A stretch of 64,000 nucleotides of DNA, taken from Erythrobacter rubeus. GTDB lineage: Bacteria; Pseudomonadota; Alphaproteobacteria; Sphingomonadales; Sphingomonadaceae. The notes beneath the pieces were generated by a model. The model worked only from the letters and a program-made list of their open reading frames with translations, searched no databases and was not told the DNA's origin. The position numbers and the translations under genes are program-made. Shown piece by piece: positions 42,618 to 52,106 of this stretch. How positions within the stretch are numbered: position 1 is the stretch's first letter; the number at the start of each line of letters is the position of its first letter. The stretch covers positions 1,780,457-1,844,456 of the forward strand of contig NZ_JACXLC010000001.1 of NCBI RefSeq assembly GCF_014705715.1, in the 5' to 3' direction.

Positions 42618-45254
42618 ATGCGGTCACTCTACTTACGAGCTTGTCTTTCGGTTCTGTGTGCAATCGCGCTGTTCCCGGCCCAGGCATCCGCGCGGTCCTT
42701 TCTCGACGCAGAATTCGATCCCGCCATTCCCACACTTTCGCAAATCGTGGAGCACGAACCGGGTGCGCGCATCACGTCTCCTGACGAAGCGCTGACCTAT
42801 CTGCGCGCGCTCGCAGATGCTGCGCCGGACCGGATGCGCGTGGTGCAATATGCGACCAGCTGGGAGGGCCGAAAACTCGTCTATGTCGTCCTGACCGCGC
42901 CCGAGAACATGGCGCGGATCGATGCCATCCAGGCTGACCTCGCCACGATCTCGGCAGGGCGCGCGAGCAATGGGAGCGCGCTGCCGGTGACCTGGCTGAC
43001 ATATGGCGTCCACGGCAATGAAGTATCCTCCACCGATGCCGCCTTGATGACAGCGTATCACCTGCTCGCCGCACGGGGAGACGCGCGCGCAGAGCAGATC
43101 ATGCGCGAAAGCGTCGTCATCATAGACCCCATGCAGAACCCCGACGGGCGGGCGCGCTTCGTCAATCACTTTCGCGCGGCTGTCGGGATCGAACCTGCCG
43201 CCGACCGTCAGGCCGCGGAGCATGATGAGGAATGGCCATCGGGCCGCGTCAATCATTACATGTTCGATCTCAATCGCGACTGGTTCACGCTGAGCCAGCC
43301 GGAAACACGCGGCAAGGTCGCCGCCATTCGCGAGTGGAACCCGGTGGTGGTGGTCGATCTGCACGAGATGAGCGGCGACGACACCTATTTCTTCAGCCCG
43401 GCAGCGCAGCCGCTCAACCCCAACATCACCGCCGCACAGCTGCGCGCATACGAAATGATCGGTCGCAACAACGCCATGTGGTTCGACCAGATGGGAGAGC
43501 CCTATTTCACGCGGGAAGTCTATGACCTGTTCTATCCCGGCTACGGCGACACCTGGAACACGCATCACGGCGCGATCGGCAGCACATACGAGCAGGGATC
43601 GCCGCGCGGCCTTGTGTTCGAGAGGCGCGACGGCACGGTGCTCACCTATGCCGACGCCGTGCGGAACCACTTCATTGCGAGTTTTTCGACAGCCGAAGCG
43701 GTTGCCGACAATGCCGACCGATTGCTGAGCGATTACGCTGCATACCGCTCCGCCAATGCCAATGGCGCTGCGGGACGGAGCACGTATTTCATCGACCTCG
43801 TACAGCGCCGCTGGAACGCCGAAACCCTGGGGCGCAGACTGGCCGCTCAGGGGATCACCGTGTTCCGGCAAGGCGGCGCCGCGAGCGCATGTGGACGCTC
43901 CTATCCGCAAGGGTTCCTGGCGGTGCCGCAAGCGCAGCCTGCCGCGCGGCTGGTGCGCAGCCTGCTCGACCGGGACACTCCCCTGCCCGAAGATTTTGTA
44001 CGCCAGCAGGAACAGCGCCGGGCGCGCGACCTGCGCCATGAGCTTTACGATGTGACTGCATGGTCCGCCGGGCTGATGTCGGGCGTCAATGTCGATCTGT
44101 GCGGCACCTCCGCCTCCGGCGAGGCGCTGACTGCGGATGCACCGATCCTGCCGTTGGCCGAAGGGTCAGGCGATTTCGCGACGGCAGTGCCGTGGACCGA
44201 CAGCGGGCAGGCGCGGCTGGTCACGCTCGCGCTGCGCGCTGGGCTGGAGGCGCGCGTCACCGACGAAGCCTTTACGAAGGATGGCCGCGCATTCCCGCGT
44301 GGCACGGTCATCTTCCCGGCGGCCTCGAATGGCGCCGATGGCATGGCCCAGCTTTCGCAGCTGGCGCGCGAGGTGGGCGCGCAGACCGTTGCAATGCAGG
44401 ATAGCTGGGTCGAGACCGGCCCCAATCTCGGCAGCGAGGCGTACGTGCGCCTTACCTTGCCGAAAGTCGCGATCGCGTGGGATGACGGGATCAATCAGCT
44501 GAGCGCAGGCGCGGCGCGCTATGTTCTCGAACAGCGCCTTGGCCTGCCGGTCGTCCCGATCCGCACCGACCGTTTTGCAGGCGCCGATCTTTCGGAATAC
44601 GACGTGGTGCTCATCCCGGACGGATCACCGGCGAGCGAGCTTCGCGAAGGGGGACTCGATAAGCTTGCTGCATTCGTGGAACGCGGCGGTGTTCTGATCG
44701 CGATCGAAGGCAGCGTTGAGGCATTCTCGACAGGCGAAGACCCGCTGCTCGCCGTCAAACGCGAGGCCGCAATCGGCCTTGAGCCTGGGGAATCCGACGA
44801 GAGCGAGGACGCAGAGGGTCCAGCGCTTGCCGAGGGCAGCGAACTGACCTCGGCGGAAGACTACCGATCGGCCATACAGGATCAGTCGGCGCTGCCCGAT
44901 ACGCTACCCGGCGCGCTGCTCAACACCGTGGCCGATCGCGATCACTTCCTCTCGGCAGGGTATGATGACGGCGCGGTGGTGAACGCGCAGGGATCGCAGA
45001 TCTTCACTCCGCTGGACCGGTCGAAAGGCACCAACGTGCTGCGCTTTGCGGATGCCGACAGCCTGATCGCCAGCGGCTATGTCTGGGATGAGAACCGGCG
45101 GCAGCTTGCCTTCAAGCCTTACCTGATGGCGCAGCGATCCGGCGCGGGGATGACCATCGCCTTCGCGCACGATCCAACCTTGCGCGCTTATCTCGACGGG
45201 CTCGATCTGCTGCTCGCCAATGCTGTCATCGTCGCGCCGTCGCGGGTGCGCTGA
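42618..45254 (+). CDS. Large exported M14-family metallocarboxypeptidase
   Basis: 878 residues with a signal peptide (LSVLCAIALFPAQASA). The zinc-carboxypeptidase domain has the HxxE pair at H132/E135 (YGVHGNEVSS), the third ligand H248 (VVVDLHEMSGD), and substrate-binding NPDGRARF and MFDLNRDW. After about residue 400 comes a long C-terminal region. Its VAIAWDDGINQL and YDVVLIPDGSPASELREGG stretches resemble a flavodoxin/glutamine-amidotransferase fold, so the protein is about twice a simple M14 enzyme. Peptide or peptidoglycan-peptide degradation is inferred. It converges with the ferredoxin gene with only 3 bp between. Confidence 0.88.
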   Translation: MRSLYLRACLSVLCAIALFPAQASARSFLDAEFDPAIPTLSQIVEHEPGARITSPDEALTYLRALADAAPDRMRVVQYATSWEGRKLVYVVLTAPENMARIDAIQADLATISAGRASNGSALPVTWLTYGVHGNEVSSTDAALMTAYHLLAARGDARAEQIMRESVVIIDPMQNPDGRARFVNHFRAAVGIEPAADRQAAEHDEEWPSGRVNHYMFDLNRDWFTLSQPETRGKVAAIREWNPVVVVDLHEMSGDDTYFFSPAAQPLNPNITAAQLRAYEMIGRNNAMWFDQMGEPYFTREVYDLFYPGYGDTWNTHHGAIGSTYEQGSPRGLVFERRDGTVLTYADAVRNHFIASFSTAEAVADNADRLLSDYAAYRSANANGAAGRSTYFIDLVQRRWNAETLGRRLAAQGITVFRQGGAASACGRSYPQGFLAVPQAQPAARLVRSLLDRDTPLPEDFVRQQEQRRARDLRHELYDVTAWSAGLMSGVNVDLCGTSASGEALTADAPILPLAEGSGDFATAVPWTDSGQARLVTLALRAGLEARVTDEAFTKDGRAFPRGTVIFPAASNGADGMAQLSQLAREVGAQTVAMQDSWVETGPNLGSEAYVRLTLPKVAIAWDDGINQLSAGAARYVLEQRLGLPVVPIRTDRFAGADLSEYDVVLIPDGSPASELREGGLDKLAAFVERGGVLIAIEGSVEAFSTGEDPLLAVKREAAIGLEPGESDESEDAEGPALAEGSELTSAEDYRSAIQDQSALPDTLPGALLNTVADRDHFLSAGYDDGAVVNAQGSQIFTPLDRSKGTNVLRFADADSLIASGYVWDENRRQLAFKPYLMAQRSGAGMTIAFAHDPTLRAYLDGLDLLLANAVIVAPSRVR

Positions 45255-45257
45255 CGC

Positions 45258-45593
45258 CTACATCTTACGCGCGTCGGCGCTTTCCGATGGCACGCTGACG
45301 ACAAGTCCGTCGAGCTCACCCGTCAGGTCGATCTGGCAGGAGAGGCGGCTCGTGCGGCGCGCGCCGGCGGCGAAATCGAGCATGTCCTCTTCTTCCTCGC
45401 TCGCCTCTTGGAGCCGGTCGAACCAGTCGACGGCGATGATCACATGGCAGGTCGAACACGCCATCTGGCCCTCGCAGGTACCTTCAAGCGGCAAGCCGGC
45501 AGCCTGGCCGACGCGCAGCAGGTTATCGCCTTCTTCGCCTTTGGCCTGAACGCTGTCGCCGTTTGGGTCGATGAAAGTCACGGATACGCTCAC
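45258..45593 (-). CDS. [2Fe-2S] ferredoxin, adrenodoxin/Fdx type
   Basis: 111 residues with the adrenodoxin-type cluster ligands C40, C46, C49 (CEGQMACSTC) and C86 (RLSCQI). Acidic residues follow the third Cys, as in electron-transfer ferredoxins. In ISC-type systems this protein supplies electrons for cluster assembly, consistent with the adjacent cysteine desulfurase. The GTG start overlaps the upstream stop (GTGA, 4 bases), so translation is coupled. Confidence 0.93.
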   Translation of the reverse strand: MSVSVTFIDPNGDSVQAKGEEGDNLLRVGQAAGLPLEGTCEGQMACSTCHVIIAVDWFDRLQEASEEEEDMLDFAAGARRTSRLSCQIDLTGELDGLVVSVPSESADARKM

Positions 45594-46663
45594 AAGCCCT
45601 GTTCCTTTGCGGCCGCGTTGATCGCTTCGGCCGCCTTCTCAAGATCGGCCATCTTCGTGTAGCGCCCGAAGCCCAGACGGATGGAAGACTTCGCCTGCGC
45701 TTTCGAAAGACCGATCGCTTCGAGCACATGGCTCGTGCGGCCCGATCCGCTGGCGCATGCGCTTCCAGCGGAGAACATGACATTGCGGCATTCGCTCATC
45801 AGGCGGTTCACATCGAGGCCGTCACGGCGGATGTTGAGATTGCCGTGCCAGCGCGCGTCCTCGCTGCCGTTGAGCGTCCAGTCGGCGAACAGTTCCCGTG
45901 CGCGGTTCCACAAATCCTCGGTATGCGCGGCGTCTTCGCTGCGCACCTCCTTCGCCAGATGCGCCGCCGCGCCCATCCCGGCGATGAGTGCGGGGGAAAG
46001 CGTTCCCGAACGCACGCCTTCCTGCAGACCGCCGTTCACCTGCGGATCGAGCTCGATCCCGTCGCGCACCCACAGCGCGCCGACGCCCTTGGGCCCATGA
46101 AACTTGTGCGCCGAAATCGCGATCATGTCCGCGCCGGTGATTTCCATTTTGCCGTAGGCCTGAACGGCGTCGATCAGGAACAGCGCATTGCTTTCCTTCG
46201 CCTTGCGGTGCCAGTCGATCGTGGGCTGGATCGTACCGATCTCGTTATTGACCTGCATCACCGCGATCAGCCGCACATCGTTCGGGACATCCTGCGCGGT
46301 GTTGCACTGTCCCTCTTTCGAGACGTTGAGAATATGCGCGCGGCCCGTTGCTTTGGCCGTGTCGAGCACGGCGGCGTGCTCGATTGCCGAGACCGACACG
46401 CTGCCGTCCTTCCCGCTTCCCCGGATCGCGAGGTTTAGCGCTTCGGTCGCGCCGCCGGTGAAGATGACCTTGCCGCCTGCCGGAAACAGCGCCGCCACAC
46501 GGTCACGCGCCAGTTCGATAGCCGCCGCCGCCTGCCGGCCCATCCGGTGCGGCGAATGCGGATTGCCGAAGCCTATGCCATCCGGCCCATCGAGCCAGCG
46601 CAGCATCGCATCGCGTGCCTCCGGCGCGAGCGGGGTGGTGGCCTGGTAATCGAGATAGATCAA
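45590..46663 (-). CDS. Cysteine desulfurase (IscS/NifS-like), copy A
   Basis: A PLP enzyme that releases sulfur from cysteine for Fe-S clusters or other thio-cofactors. 357 residues from a TTG at 46663 that overlaps the stop of copy B by four bases (TTGA). PLP-binding Lys187 lies in AISAHKFHGPKG and catalytic Cys303 in SAGSACASGS, with the surrounding GATEALNLAI. The gene continues into the ferredoxin through another four-base overlap. Its G+C content is normal for the window, unlike copy B. Confidence 0.92.
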   Translation of the reverse strand: MIYLDYQATTPLAPEARDAMLRWLDGPDGIGFGNPHSPHRMGRQAAAAIELARDRVAALFPAGGKVIFTGGATEALNLAIRGSGKDGSVSVSAIEHAAVLDTAKATGRAHILNVSKEGQCNTAQDVPNDVRLIAVMQVNNEIGTIQPTIDWHRKAKESNALFLIDAVQAYGKMEITGADMIAISAHKFHGPKGVGALWVRDGIELDPQVNGGLQEGVRSGTLSPALIAGMGAAAHLAKEVRSEDAAHTEDLWNRARELFADWTLNGSEDARWHGNLNIRRDGLDVNRLMSECRNVMFSAGSACASGSGRTSHVLEAIGLSKAQAKSSIRLGFGRYTKMADLEKAAEAINAAAKEQGL

Positions 46664-47739
46664 TATTCCGCCATTTCGATCCAACGCTCCGTAAGCCGGT
46701 CAATATCTGCGCCCTTGGAATTCCATCCAACACTTATGCGAATAACATTGGAAGCGATATTGGGGTCTAGGCCCATCGCCTCTAGCACGTGGCTTGTCTT
46801 CATTGTTCCAGACGAACAGGCACTTCCTTGAGAAACTGCAATTCCATCCAGGTCGAGCCGCATCACTTGCGCGCTCCCCGATAATTGCGGAGTGGCAACG
46901 GCCTGAATGTAAGTGGTCGGACAGCTCAAATGATCCGAAAGCCATGTGCAGGGCCCGGAAAAACCGCGAACGAACGCGCCAAATTCCTTTAGCTTCTTTG
47001 AAACGAGGCCGCTGACATAAGGTTGACTAGCTGCCTCGAGCGCAGCAGCCATTCCGAGCGCGCCCGGGAGATTCTCCGTACCGCGCCTGTAACCGCGCTC
47101 ATGCCCGCCGCTCGGTTCGAGCATCGCGTAGTCCTTCACCAGCAGTGCGCCGATACCGATCGGTCCGCCGAATTTATGCGCCGATATTATCGCCATGTCA
47201 CAATCAGGCAAAGACTTCTTGCCAGCACTCTGTGCACAATCAACGAGCAAGCATCCACCTGCATCGCGAACGATTTTTGAGATCGCTGCCAAATCCTGCA
47301 TGTTCCCCGTTTCGGAGTTGATGTGCTGCACAGCGACCATTGCGCGCGCCGGTCGCACGGCTTCGCTAAGAACGTTGAGATTGAGCGCCCCATTGGAATG
47401 GACCGGTAAGCGCTCGGCGTCTGGCGCAGCCTTCAGGATAGCATCGTGTTCGACTGCGCTGACCAACCTTGCGCCCGCCTTCGCCGATCTAAGCGCAAGG
47501 TCAGCCGCCTCGCTCGCCCCGCTTGTAAAGATAAGTTCGCCGTCCCAGCCCAGCGCGCGTTTGATCCGCTCGCGCGCATCCTCGAGCGCGGCCCTGGCCT
47601 TGCGCCCTTCGGCATGGGGCGAAGACGGGTTTGCCCAGATGCGAAAACCCTCCTCCATCGCGGCGCGCGCTTCCGGCCGCAAAGGCGATGTTGCAGCGTG
47701 ATCGAGATAGGTCCGTTCAGGGATAGGACGCGCCCACAA
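46660..47739 (-). CDS. Cysteine desulfurase-like aminotransferase, copy B
   Basis: A second PLP cysteine desulfurase of 359 residues with its own Lys189 (IISAHKFGGPIG) and Cys308 (SQGSACSSGTMKT), so both catalytic residues are intact. Only roughly similar to copy A. The start is a TTG at 47739 with no clear ribosome site. Sampled lines of this gene are A+T-richer than copy A (for example, near 47221). It heads the copy B / copy A / ferredoxin operon. Which enzyme serves the ISC or SUF pathway cannot be told here. Confidence 0.88.
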   Translation of the reverse strand: MWARPIPERTYLDHAATSPLRPEARAAMEEGFRIWANPSSPHAEGRKARAALEDARERIKRALGWDGELIFTSGASEAADLALRSAKAGARLVSAVEHDAILKAAPDAERLPVHSNGALNLNVLSEAVRPARAMVAVQHINSETGNMQDLAAISKIVRDAGGCLLVDCAQSAGKKSLPDCDMAIISAHKFGGPIGIGALLVKDYAMLEPSGGHERGYRRGTENLPGALGMAAALEAASQPYVSGLVSKKLKEFGAFVRGFSGPCTWLSDHLSCPTTYIQAVATPQLSGSAQVMRLDLDGIAVSQGSACSSGTMKTSHVLEAMGLDPNIASNVIRISVGWNSKGADIDRLTERWIEMAEY

Positions 47740-47832
47740 AAAATTGCGAATTTCTCATCCGACCCTATATAGAGCCCGCTTTCGCGCACGCCACCCGGCG
47801 CGCGATCACTAAATTCAGCGCAAGGTCCATTC

Positions 47833-48489
47833 ATGCCATCAGTCATCTTCCCCGGCCCCGAAGGCCGTCTTGAAGGTCGTTTCTCCCCTCCTCCGCGCCC
47901 GCGCGCGCCCGTCGCGATGATCCTGCATCCGCATCCGGAAGGCGGCGGCACGATGAACGACCGGATCGTTCAGCGGCTTTACAAGACGTTCGCGGACCGG
48001 GGCTTTGCGGTGCTGCGCTTCAACTTTCGCGGTGTGGGCCGCAGCCAGGGAAGCTTCGACAACGGCATCGGTGAATTGTCCGACGCGGCGAGCGCGCTCG
48101 ACTGGGTGCAGTCGATCCATCCGGAGGCGCAGACGACCTGGGTTGCCGGGTACTCCTTCGGCGCTTTGATCGGCATGCAATTGCTCATGCGCCGGCCGGA
48201 AGTGCGCGGCTTCATCTCTGTCGCACCGCCTGCGAACATGTACGATTTCAGCTTCCTCGCGCCGTGCCCGGCCAGCGGTATTTTCGTGCAGGGTGCAGCC
48301 GACACGGTGGTCCAGCCAGCAGCCGTGCAGAAGCTCGTCGACAAGCTGCGCACGCAAAAGCACATCACGATCCATCACGACGAGATCCCGCGCGCGAACC
48401 ATTTCTTCGAGAACGAAATGGATGACATGATGCTGTCGGTCGACAACTACCTCGACTTCCGCCTGTCACCGGACTGCCCGATCAAGTAG
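47833..48489 (+). CDS. Alpha/beta hydrolase (COG2945-type)
   Basis: 218 residues with an N-terminal PGPEGRLEG stretch, HPHPEGGGTMND, the nucleophile elbow GYSFGALIG and a late acid/His region (QGAADTVVQP, RANHFFENE). The COG2945 family is often annotated as dienelactone-hydrolase-like with unknown substrate. No signal peptide. It diverges from cysteine desulfurase copy B. Confidence 0.87.
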   Translation: MPSVIFPGPEGRLEGRFSPPPRPRAPVAMILHPHPEGGGTMNDRIVQRLYKTFADRGFAVLRFNFRGVGRSQGSFDNGIGELSDAASALDWVQSIHPEAQTTWVAGYSFGALIGMQLLMRRPEVRGFISVAPPANMYDFSFLAPCPASGIFVQGAADTVVQPAAVQKLVDKLRTQKHITIHHDEIPRANHFFENEMDDMMLSVDNYLDFRLSPDCPIK

Positions 48490-48658
48490 CTTTCGTTCGG
48501 CCTCCAAAGCCGAACCGCTTCGACGACATCGCAGTTTCCACATCACGGTCGTTCGCGACTGCAAGCGCTATTGCACGCCCACAGCAACGCGGCCAAAGGT
48601 CATGTGCGCGAACATAAAAGGTACTGAAAAGAAACGCGAAAGTTCTTGCTCTGCATAG

Positions 48659-48671
48659 GTTACGTTGTAAC
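48659..48671. promoter_or_regulatory. Short inverted repeat upstream of tonB
   Basis: GTTAC-GTT-GTAAC, a perfect 5-bp dyad about 87 bp before the TonB start codon in a 268-bp intergenic region. It shares the GTAACAT word with the folP dyad, though with different spacing, so a common regulator is only a guess. Confidence 0.3.
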
Positions 48672-48757
48672 ATTGCTGATGAGAGGTGCCGGTTTCGACG
48701 ATCCACCTCCCCCTCGGTTCCGGCGCCGCTCGCATAAAGTGAGAGAGGAACTTCAAT

Positions 48758-49441
48758 ATGAGCTATGCGCAAACCGCCAATCGAGCGAACCCGCTGGCGA
48801 TGATAGGCGCGCTAGGTGTGCCTGCCGGGGTCGGAGCCGTGCTGGTCGTCGGACTCGCGGTCAAAGCGGTCATCCCGGAAATCGTGGAAAATCCCGACAC
48901 ATATGACGTCACGGTGATCGAGCCTGAGATCGATCCACCCGTGACCCCGGACGAACCGCAAACCGAGCAGACACGCGAGGTCACGCCGACTTACGAAACG
49001 AGGGTCGAAACACCGTTCGATTTCGAATACGATCCCGTTCCAACCAAGCCGATCGATAGCTTGCCCGAAATCGGTGCCGACACTTTTGGCCCGGTCGAGG
49101 TCGGCGGTCCCATCGGTCAGGCAACGCCGAGCCCCGCCCTCCCGGATCCGATCAAGGCGTCTCCGCGCGGCAATCCGGGCCGATGGGTGACGGACAGCGA
49201 TTATCGCAGCCGCTGGGTGCGCGAAGAAATGTCTGGCGTCGCCAGTTTTGCGCTCACAATCGACCGGAAGGGCAAGGTCAGCGATTGCACGATTACCAAG
49301 TCGAGCGGACATGCTCCGCTGGATGAGGCGACGTGCAAGCTGATCCAGCGTAGGGCCCAGTTCGAGCCTGCAAAGGATAGCTACGGCAACCCGATTGCCG
49401 GCACTTATCGCAACTCGATCAATTGGAAATTGCCGAATTGA
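48758..49441 (+). CDS. TonB-type energy transducer
   Basis: 227 residues. One N-terminal membrane helix (PAGVGAVLVVGLAVKAVI), a Pro/Glu/Thr-rich periplasmic linker (EIDPPVTPDEPQTEQTRE), and a C-terminal TonB domain with GKVSDCTITKSSGHAPLD and CKLIQRRAQFEPAKD. It couples proton motive force to TonB-dependent outer-membrane receptors with ExbB/ExbD, which are not in this window. A GAGAGAGGA ribosome site precedes the ATG. Confidence 0.92.
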   Translation: MSYAQTANRANPLAMIGALGVPAGVGAVLVVGLAVKAVIPEIVENPDTYDVTVIEPEIDPPVTPDEPQTEQTREVTPTYETRVETPFDFEYDPVPTKPIDSLPEIGADTFGPVEVGGPIGQATPSPALPDPIKASPRGNPGRWVTDSDYRSRWVREEMSGVASFALTIDRKGKVSDCTITKSSGHAPLDEATCKLIQRRAQFEPAKDSYGNPIAGTYRNSINWKLPN

Positions 49442-49463
49442 TGCGAACGGGGCTGGCGGGATG

Positions 49464-49670
49464 TTATCCGCCGGCCTCCTCCGCCCGCTGGATCGGCGAC
49501 GTGCCATCGGAAGTCGGCACCGTCCAGATCAGCACATTTGCGATCGCGATGACGGCCAGCAGCACCATCAGCGCGGGCTGCTTCACCTCGCCGGTGCGCC
49601 GCCAGTAAACAAAGGCGCCCGCCAGCAGGGCGAACGCTGCCAGCATCACGATGGAAAGAACAATATCCAT
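49464..49670 (-). CDS. Small two-helix membrane protein of unknown function
   Basis: 68 residues with two hydrophobic helices (IVLSIVMLAAFALLAGAFVY and LMVLLAVIAIANVLIW), an RRTG loop between them, and a polar C-terminus. A frame this hydrophobic with an ATG start between two well-defined genes is likely real, but I do not recognise a characterised family. It converges with tonB. Confidence 0.65.
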   Translation of the reverse strand: MDIVLSIVMLAAFALLAGAFVYWRRTGEVKQPALMVLLAVIAIANVLIWTVPTSDGTSPIQRAEEAGG

Positions 49671-49785
49671 GAACGATTAGCCTTCTGGGACGTTGGTTGG
49701 GTGAAGTGTCCGCCGATTGTGCCACGCAAGCGTGGGCGCTACACCTGCAAGTTCATAAGAGGCAAGATCACAAGAGGAGGAATGC

Positions 49786-50151
49786 ATGGGTATTTTCAGT
49801 TCGATCAAGAACGCGATCTTCGGCGACGACGAGAAGGAAGAGATCAAGGCCGATCCCAAACCGACGGCCACATCTGGACCTAAGGAGCGCGCACCGATCA
49901 GCCAGGAAGAGGTCGAGAAACGCATCGCCAACATTCCCGGCGCCGAAGACCTCAATTGGCGCACTTCGATCGTCGATCTGATGAAACTCGTGAAAATCGA
50001 TCCGAGCTACGAAAACCGCAAGGAACTTGCTCAGGAAATGGGCAATACCGGCTATTCGGGCTCAGCCGAGGACAACATCAAGTTGCACCGCGACGTCATG
50101 GACGAGATCGCCAAGGCTGGGGGCGTCGTACCTGGCGAACTCAAGAACTGA
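49786..50151 (+). CDS. DUF3597 family small protein
   Basis: 121 residues: MGIFSSIKNAIFG, a disordered acidic middle (GDDEKEEIKAD), then a helical domain with LNWRTSIVDLMKLVKIDPS and NRKELAQEMGNTGYSGSAED, matching DUF3597 proteins. Related in outline to LysM-linked small proteins; no function is known. GAGG precedes the ATG. Followed by the DUF885 gene 37 bp later. Confidence 0.85.
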   Translation: MGIFSSIKNAIFGDDEKEEIKADPKPTATSGPKERAPISQEEVEKRIANIPGAEDLNWRTSIVDLMKLVKIDPSYENRKELAQEMGNTGYSGSAEDNIKLHRDVMDEIAKAGGVVPGELKN

Positions 50152-50188
50152 TTTGACAGCTTTCGGGCGCGCGGTAACACCGTCCGCC

Positions 50189-52069
50189 ATGAGAGAGACA
50201 AACAAGAATATCACGCGCCGCCAGGCCCTACGTTCGACCGCAATGGGGCTTGGCGGCGTTTCCGCATTGGCGCTGATGCCGGGATGCGCCGGAGCAGCCT
50301 ATCAGGCGGGCAATGCCGCGGCGGCCTCTACCGATGCGAACGCGAACGCCAACGCGATGCTCGACAGGATCGCCTACGCGATGCTGGAACACGAGCCGAC
50401 GCGTGCGACGACTTTGGGCGTCGATACGGGCAGCTATGCGCATCTGCGCGGCAAGCTGGAAGACCAGTCGCCCGAAGGCCAGGATGCCTACGCCAGCACC
50501 CTGCGTGAAAGCCTCGCGACCCTGCGGGCCTATCCGCGCGAGGGTCTGGACACAGAGACATTGACGAATATCGAAGTCGTAGAAAGCGCGTACGAACTCG
50601 CGCTCGATGGGTTCGCGCTACCCTATGGCGATACGCCTGTCGGCAATTGGCGCACCGCGCCCTATGTCGTCATCCAGAATGTCGGCGCGTATATCGGCCT
50701 GCCGCGTTTCATGCAGTCGGACCAGCCACTGCGCAGTGCAACCGATGCCGATTTCTACATCGAGCGTATGGAGGCTGTTCCCGAGGCTCTCGGCGGTGAG
50801 CTGGAGCGCATCCGGAATGCGCGGGCGATGGGGCTGGTGCCGCCCGATTTCCTGATCGACAAGGCGATCGGCCAGATGGAGCTTTCGCTCGCAAGCGCAG
50901 GCAAAGGCGAATTGTTCACCGATCACCTGCGCGGGGCGCTTGCGGAGATGGGCACGGACGAAACGCGCGCCGATCAAGCGCTGGCAATTGAGAGCGGTGC
51001 GATCGCAGCAGCGCTAGAGGCGCAGCTTGAAGAATTGAAGCAGCAGCGCGGAGTGGCGACGTCCGATCCGGGCATGGCCGCCCGCCCGAGCGGAGAGGAG
51101 TTCTACGCCTGGGCCCTGCGTTCGAGCACCACCACGCGCCTGACGCCCGACGAGATTCACCGGCAGGGTCTCGATGAGCTTGAACAATTGCACGCGCGCA
51201 TGGACCCGATCCTGCGAGAGATCGGCTACACCAGTGGCTCTGTCGGCGAGCGCATGCAGACGCTTGCCGCAGATCCGCGCTACAAGTTCTCGGAAGGGGA
51301 CAAGGGCCGCGAGGAAATCTTCGCCTTCATCAACGAACAGGTCGACTGGATCAGAGCGCAGATGCCGCGCGCATTCACCGAGCTGGTCGATCCCAATCTC
51401 GAAGTCACCCGTATCCCGATTGCAGAGGAAGCGGGCGCACCGGGTGCCTATGGCGGTGCGGGAAGCAAGGACGGGACGATCCCGGGCCGTTTCTGGATCA
51501 ACCTGCGCACGACAGACCTGCACCGGAAATACGACCTCGCCGACCTGACCTATCACGAGACCATTCCGGGTCACGTGTGGGAGGGCGAGTATTCCAACCG
51601 CCTGCCGCTCATCCGCTCGATCCTCGCCTTCAATCCGTTCAGCGAAGGCTGGGCCTTGTACGGGGAGCAGATCGCCGACGAACTCGGCGCGTACGACGAT
51701 TTCAAGGTGGGGCGGCTTGGATATCTTCAATCGCTCGCCTTCCGCGCTTGCCGCATGGTCGTCGACACCGGTTTGCATTCGAAAGGCTGGAGCCGCGAGC
51801 AGGCCCGGCAATTCTTTGTCGAACGCAATGGCTCCAAATACGAAGAGGTCGCAAGCGAAGTCGATCGGTATTGCAGCTGGCCCGGACAGGCGACCGGATA
51901 CAAGCTGGGCCACAGCGAAATCGTGCGGCAACGCGAGCGAGCGCAGGCCGAATTGGGCAGCGACTACGATTTCAGAGCATTCAACACCGCCGTCATCCTT
52001 GGCGGCAACGCACCGCTCGATGTCGTCGACAAAACTGTGTCGCGCTATATTGCAGCCGCGCGGACCTGA
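50189..52069 (+). CDS. DUF885 family protein, Tat lipoprotein
   Basis: 626 residues. The N-terminus has a twin-arginine motif (TRRQAL) and a lipobox (LALMPGC), so it should be exported folded and lipid-anchored. The DUF885 domain contains a HETIPGH zinc-site-like motif (LTYHETIPGHVWEGE) and GWALYGEQIADELG, consistent with a metallopeptidase-like fold. The peptide substrate is unknown. The start at 50189 matches the Tat signal; a longer upstream frame overlaps the DUF3597 gene and is rejected. Confidence 0.87.
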   Translation: MRETNKNITRRQALRSTAMGLGGVSALALMPGCAGAAYQAGNAAAASTDANANANAMLDRIAYAMLEHEPTRATTLGVDTGSYAHLRGKLEDQSPEGQDAYASTLRESLATLRAYPREGLDTETLTNIEVVESAYELALDGFALPYGDTPVGNWRTAPYVVIQNVGAYIGLPRFMQSDQPLRSATDADFYIERMEAVPEALGGELERIRNARAMGLVPPDFLIDKAIGQMELSLASAGKGELFTDHLRGALAEMGTDETRADQALAIESGAIAAALEAQLEELKQQRGVATSDPGMAARPSGEEFYAWALRSSTTTRLTPDEIHRQGLDELEQLHARMDPILREIGYTSGSVGERMQTLAADPRYKFSEGDKGREEIFAFINEQVDWIRAQMPRAFTELVDPNLEVTRIPIAEEAGAPGAYGGAGSKDGTIPGRFWINLRTTDLHRKYDLADLTYHETIPGHVWEGEYSNRLPLIRSILAFNPFSEGWALYGEQIADELGAYDDFKVGRLGYLQSLAFRACRMVVDTGLHSKGWSREQARQFFVERNGSKYEEVASEVDRYCSWPGQATGYKLGHSEIVRQRERAQAELGSDYDFRAFNTAVILGGNAPLDVVDKTVSRYIAAART

Positions 52070-52106
52070 CCCCATCTAGTTTTCGCAAGCAATTCAGGAG
52101 GCTCGC

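Noticed and set aside
42633-44039. A 468-codon open frame antisense to the M14 peptidase
   Set aside because: No motif or ribosome site; the sense frame has a signal peptide and intact zinc ligands.
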